NCBI GenBank assembly: GCA_024696825.1
Contig: JAILGL010000136.1
Span: 1 to 57,891 of the forward strand
Direction: 5' to 3'
Length of the DNA: 57,891 nt
DNA from: Lachnospiraceae bacterium
GTDB lineage: Bacteria; Bacillota; Clostridia; Lachnospirales; Lachnospiraceae
Positions 56,801 to 57,891 of this stretch are shown in pieces. Under the pieces are notes generated by a model. It ran no database searches and was not told where the DNA came from. It saw only the letters and a program-made list of their open reading frames with translations. The position numbers and the translations under genes are program-made. Every line of letters starts with the position of its first letter. Position 1 is the stretch's first letter.

Positions 56801-57367
56801 TACCTCATCATCAGTTACACCACTTGTGGAGCTTCCTGACTCTGAACCTGAGCTTGAACTGTCTGTACTGGTAGTTAATGTAACACTCTCAATCTGATAT
56901 GTAAGAGTTGAAGATGAATCTATATTAGAAAATTTAAGACCAAAGGTACAACCACCCGAATTATTAGTATAGCTTGAAATATCAAGTGTTGTAGTATATT
57001 CACCGGTTCCATTTAAGGTTGTCCACTGATTACCAAGCCAGTCCCAGCCAGTGGTTTCCTGTAAATAAACCATAGCACCAGGAGTCTGACCTGAAGCTGC
57101 AGTATAGGCGCTAACCTTATATTTTACAGTAATCTTTGTAACGCCGGCACTTTTAAGCGAACTAAAATCAGTATAGCCTGTACCATCAGCAAGCTTTACA
57201 TCAGCTTCACCAGTAGTAGTATGCTCTGAAGTATCTACACTTAATTCAATAGTGCTTTCTGCGGCTTTAGCCTTCTTAATTCCATCGAAGCTTACACTGG
57301 TAAAAACCATACTAAATGCAATTAAGAACGCCAAAATTCTCATTTTTCCACGTATTTTTCTTCCCAT
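53867..57367 (-). CDS. Modular secreted GH5 endoglucanase with Pro-Ser-Val-Glu linker
   Basis: The protein has 1166 residues from ATG 57367 (GGAAGG 9 nt before). Order: signal peptide ([17 protein letters not shown] to KAKAAE); a carbohydrate-binding-like beta domain (about 38-170); after a Ser/Gly linker, a second beta domain (about 185-300); a GH5 catalytic domain (about 320-640) with [24 protein letters not shown], acid/base Glu in FEICNEPTG and nucleophile Glu in IFVTEFGTC; an Ig-like domain (about 660-765); a linker of some 300 residues, mostly P-S-V-E; and a 95-residue, extremely Lys/Arg-rich C-terminal beta domain. GH5 enzymes of this type cut beta-1,4-glucans such as cellulose. The basic end may hold the enzyme to the acidic cell wall; no LPxTG or dockerin is seen. 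Confidence 0.92.
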   Translation of the reverse strand: MGRKIRGKMRILAFLIAFSMVFTSVSFDGIKKAKAAESTIELSVDTSEHTTTGEADVKLADGTGYTDFSSLKSAGVTKITVKYKVSAYTAASGQTPGAMVYLQETTGWDWLGNQWTTLNGTGEYTTTLDISSYTNNSGGCTFGLKFSNIDSSSTLTYQIESVTLTTSTDSSSSGSESGSSTSGVTDDEVTATVSYRSGGGDWTEYGFTVSNGLDVAVSNIKVIVPYSGTVSNIKGFGVISATTSDGNIVLSITKSLAAGETYVCNSDDNKFGFGGGGATLSTPTVTFSYGEVSGSTDSELNYTLTGTTKELAAEDTPFGKHGKLSLATVSGHTQPIIVDENGDPFTLRGASTHGMHWDVGGPFVNESAFHSLRDEFGVNMVRLVSYVTQGGYTGGAKSTLDEKIQTGVEAATKLGMYVLIDWHIHAENPNDTVSAAEDFFEYYAEKYKDYDNVIFEICNEPTGTNFYNNGSGNDIYTYAKDICDIIRYDSSSGTKVERNDNLIIVGTNTWSQDVDSVNPSLLANDGFKNIMYTLHFYSGSHYADLKNKLATAINNKVPIFVTEFGTCDASGNGNFDLDNATAWIELLDSYGISYACWAMSNKNESASYFNSSASTTGGWTESDLATTGKWLVNTYRERADEEEGTDTSNGSFEISVSPTSNLDSVSEGYTDAGVYTVTVTNTCEKTMSGFEASLGLGSYFEIKSSLESELEAGESTSFTVGLKSGLSAKKYGDTIIVECAGITKSYNISQTVEEGSGETVSPSPSVETSPSPSVEASVEPSVEVSPSVEPSVEPSVEPSVEPSVEPSVEPSVEPSVEVSPSVEPSVEPSVEPSVEVSPSVEPSVEPSVEPSEEPSAEPSVEPSVEVSPSVEPSVEPSEEPSAEPTSDPTIIPSEEPSVEPSVEPSVDPSVEPSVEPSVEPSVEPSVEPSVEPSVEPSVEPSVEPSVEPSVEPSVEPSVEPSVEPSVEVSPSVEPSVEPSVEPSVEPSVEPSVEPSVEPSVEPSVEPSVEPSVEPSVEPSVEPSVEPSTEVSPSPSTEVSPSPSVEPSVVPSIEPSVVPSVEPTATASTKIVVKKMKISCKKVVRRRKKLVLKVKVYDANGKAINLKKSGYSFKWTVNKKKLGKIKKYGKYYAKFVANKKKGRVRISCIATKKGCKRIVRRVTVRIK
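54183..55089 (-). repeat. 12-nt tandem repeat coding the P-S-V-E linker
   Basis: About 70 copies of a 12-nt unit encode Pro-Ser-Val-Glu, with occasional V-S-P-S, E-E-P-S-A and T-E-V-S-P inserts. Third positions vary (CTTGG/CTAGG, CTCAAC/TTCAAC/CTCTAC), so the protein repeat is kept while the DNA drifts, which suggests selection on the peptide. Because 12 is a multiple of 3, the opposite strand also stays open as Gly-Ser-Thr-Leu repeats; that frame is an artefact. Confidence 0.92.
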
Positions 57368-57433
57368 GATAAATACCTTCCATTCATGATAATACACATA
57401 ACACAACGAGTTACACCCCACATACCCATATTA

Positions 57434-57462
57434 AATATATTCTCTTTTCTTAGGTTTGTAAA
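57434..57462 (-). promoter_or_regulatory. Promoter of the GH5 gene
   Basis: TTTACA (57457-57462) and TATATT (57434-57439) are 17 bp apart, about 70 bp before the GH5 start and immediately after recO. Confidence 0.55.
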
Positions 57463-57468
57463 GCACTT

Positions 57469-57891
57469 TTAATCCTCTGTCAAAAATTGTAAGGATTTAA
57501 ATGTATGACCTACATGCATTCTAAAATAATCGCCGCTAATTCGCTTTAAATCCATTAAAACCTCTTCACTTACATTGAAGCTAAAAAGCTTCTTTATGTC
57601 CGCAGAAAGAATGTATTTTAAGGTATAAACTGTATCTCCAAGAATCCTAAAGGGCTTATCCTCCTTTAACATAGGATTTTTCGCGATACAGTCAGGACAC
57701 ACAAGGCCTCCTCTTCTTATATCAAAAAGCATTCCATTTTTCTCTTCAGTACAAACCACACATTCATACACATTGGGACCTATACCTTGAATCTGAAGCA
57801 TTCTGTATTCAAAGATCAGTCTTATAAGATTACTTTTTACAACACCCTTTTCCAGCTCTAAAAATGAGAAATACAAGAGATTTACCTCTGC
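57469..57891 (-). CDS. recO: DNA repair protein RecO, C-terminal part (5' end outside window)
   Basis: The frame is open through the right edge, giving 140 residues of the C-terminal part; the N-terminal OB-fold lies outside. The zinc-finger-like cysteines are in CVVCTEEKN and GGLVCPDC, and the ending YFRMHVGHTFKSLQFL is the RecO C-terminal signature. RecO loads RecA with RecR at gaps. A TTG five codons from the edge is not a credible start, since the RecO domain continues upstream. Confidence 0.88.
   Translation of the reverse strand, partial: AEVNLLYFSFLELEKGVVKSNLIRLIFEYRMLQIQGIGPNVYECVVCTEEKNGMLFDIRRGGLVCPDCIAKNPMLKEDKPFRILGDTVYTLKYILSADIKKLFSFNVSEEVLMDLKRISGDYFRMHVGHTFKSLQFLTED

Overview
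The window looks like chromosome from a low-GC anaerobic Firmicute, most likely a rumen- or gut-type member of the Lachnospiraceae. Reasons: AT-rich intergenic DNA, strong AAGGAGG ribosome binding sites, a type III glutamine synthetase, an ANTAR regulator paired with a short glnA-like gene, an Ech-type energy-converting hydrogenase, GGDEF/EAL signalling proteins and a secreted GH5 cellulase with Ser/Pro/Glu linkers. The genus cannot be fixed from sequence alone. Almost all genes lie on the minus strand.

Layout. 1-1840: the 5' part of a secreted BspA-type leucine-rich-repeat protein that runs off the left edge. 2.2-6.7 kb: an acyl-CoA synthetase divergent from an orphan TrpB2-type tryptophan synthase beta chain, then a membrane acyltransferase. 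6.8-29.5 kb: a large glutamine/ammonia cluster, all minus strand: glnN (GSIII), an Amt-PII fusion, purF, gltB, gltD, pyrG, carA, carB, a glnA-like gene and an ANTAR antiterminator. Nearly every gene here makes glutamine or glutamate, imports ammonium, or uses glutamine as amide donor. The gltB leader has a near-textbook ANTAR target: promoter, hexaloop hairpin P1 at the predicted RNA 5' end, hexaloop hairpin P2, and an intrinsic terminator sharing P2's 3' arm. The glnN leader has a related single-hexaloop/terminator arrangement. The ANTAR protein has a degenerate receiver (Asn where the phospho-Asp should be).

Inside that cluster, between purF and the gltB promoter, about 2 kb contains no gene but a composite repeat element: 18 tandem 52-bp mosaic units, 135-bp direct repeats, and imperfect inverted arms of about 270 bp at the outside.

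29.5-33.7 kb: a secreted SASA-type esterase, an unrecognised 161-aa protein, and a second PurF-like protein that has lost its glutaminase nucleophile. 33.7-46.1 kb: a c-di-GMP phosphodiesterase, a GNAT acetyltransferase, comFC, recD2, mreB, recJ, prmA and a diguanylate cyclase with a LacI-type ligand domain. 46.2-52.5 kb: echABCDEF with unusual EchC and EchF subunits. 52.5-57.9 kb: a PrsA-type lipoprotein, a 6S RNA just upstream of it, a modular GH5 endoglucanase with a roughly 300-residue Pro-Ser-Val-Glu linker and a very basic C-terminus, and the 3' part of recO.

How the parts fit: the cluster couples ammonium uptake (Amt-PII), assimilation (GlnN, GltBD) and glutamine use (PurF, PyrG, CarAB), probably under RNA-level control by ANTAR. 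Ech couples ferredoxin oxidation to H2 formation and ion pumping. The cellulase, esterase and LRR protein suit a fibre-associated lifestyle.
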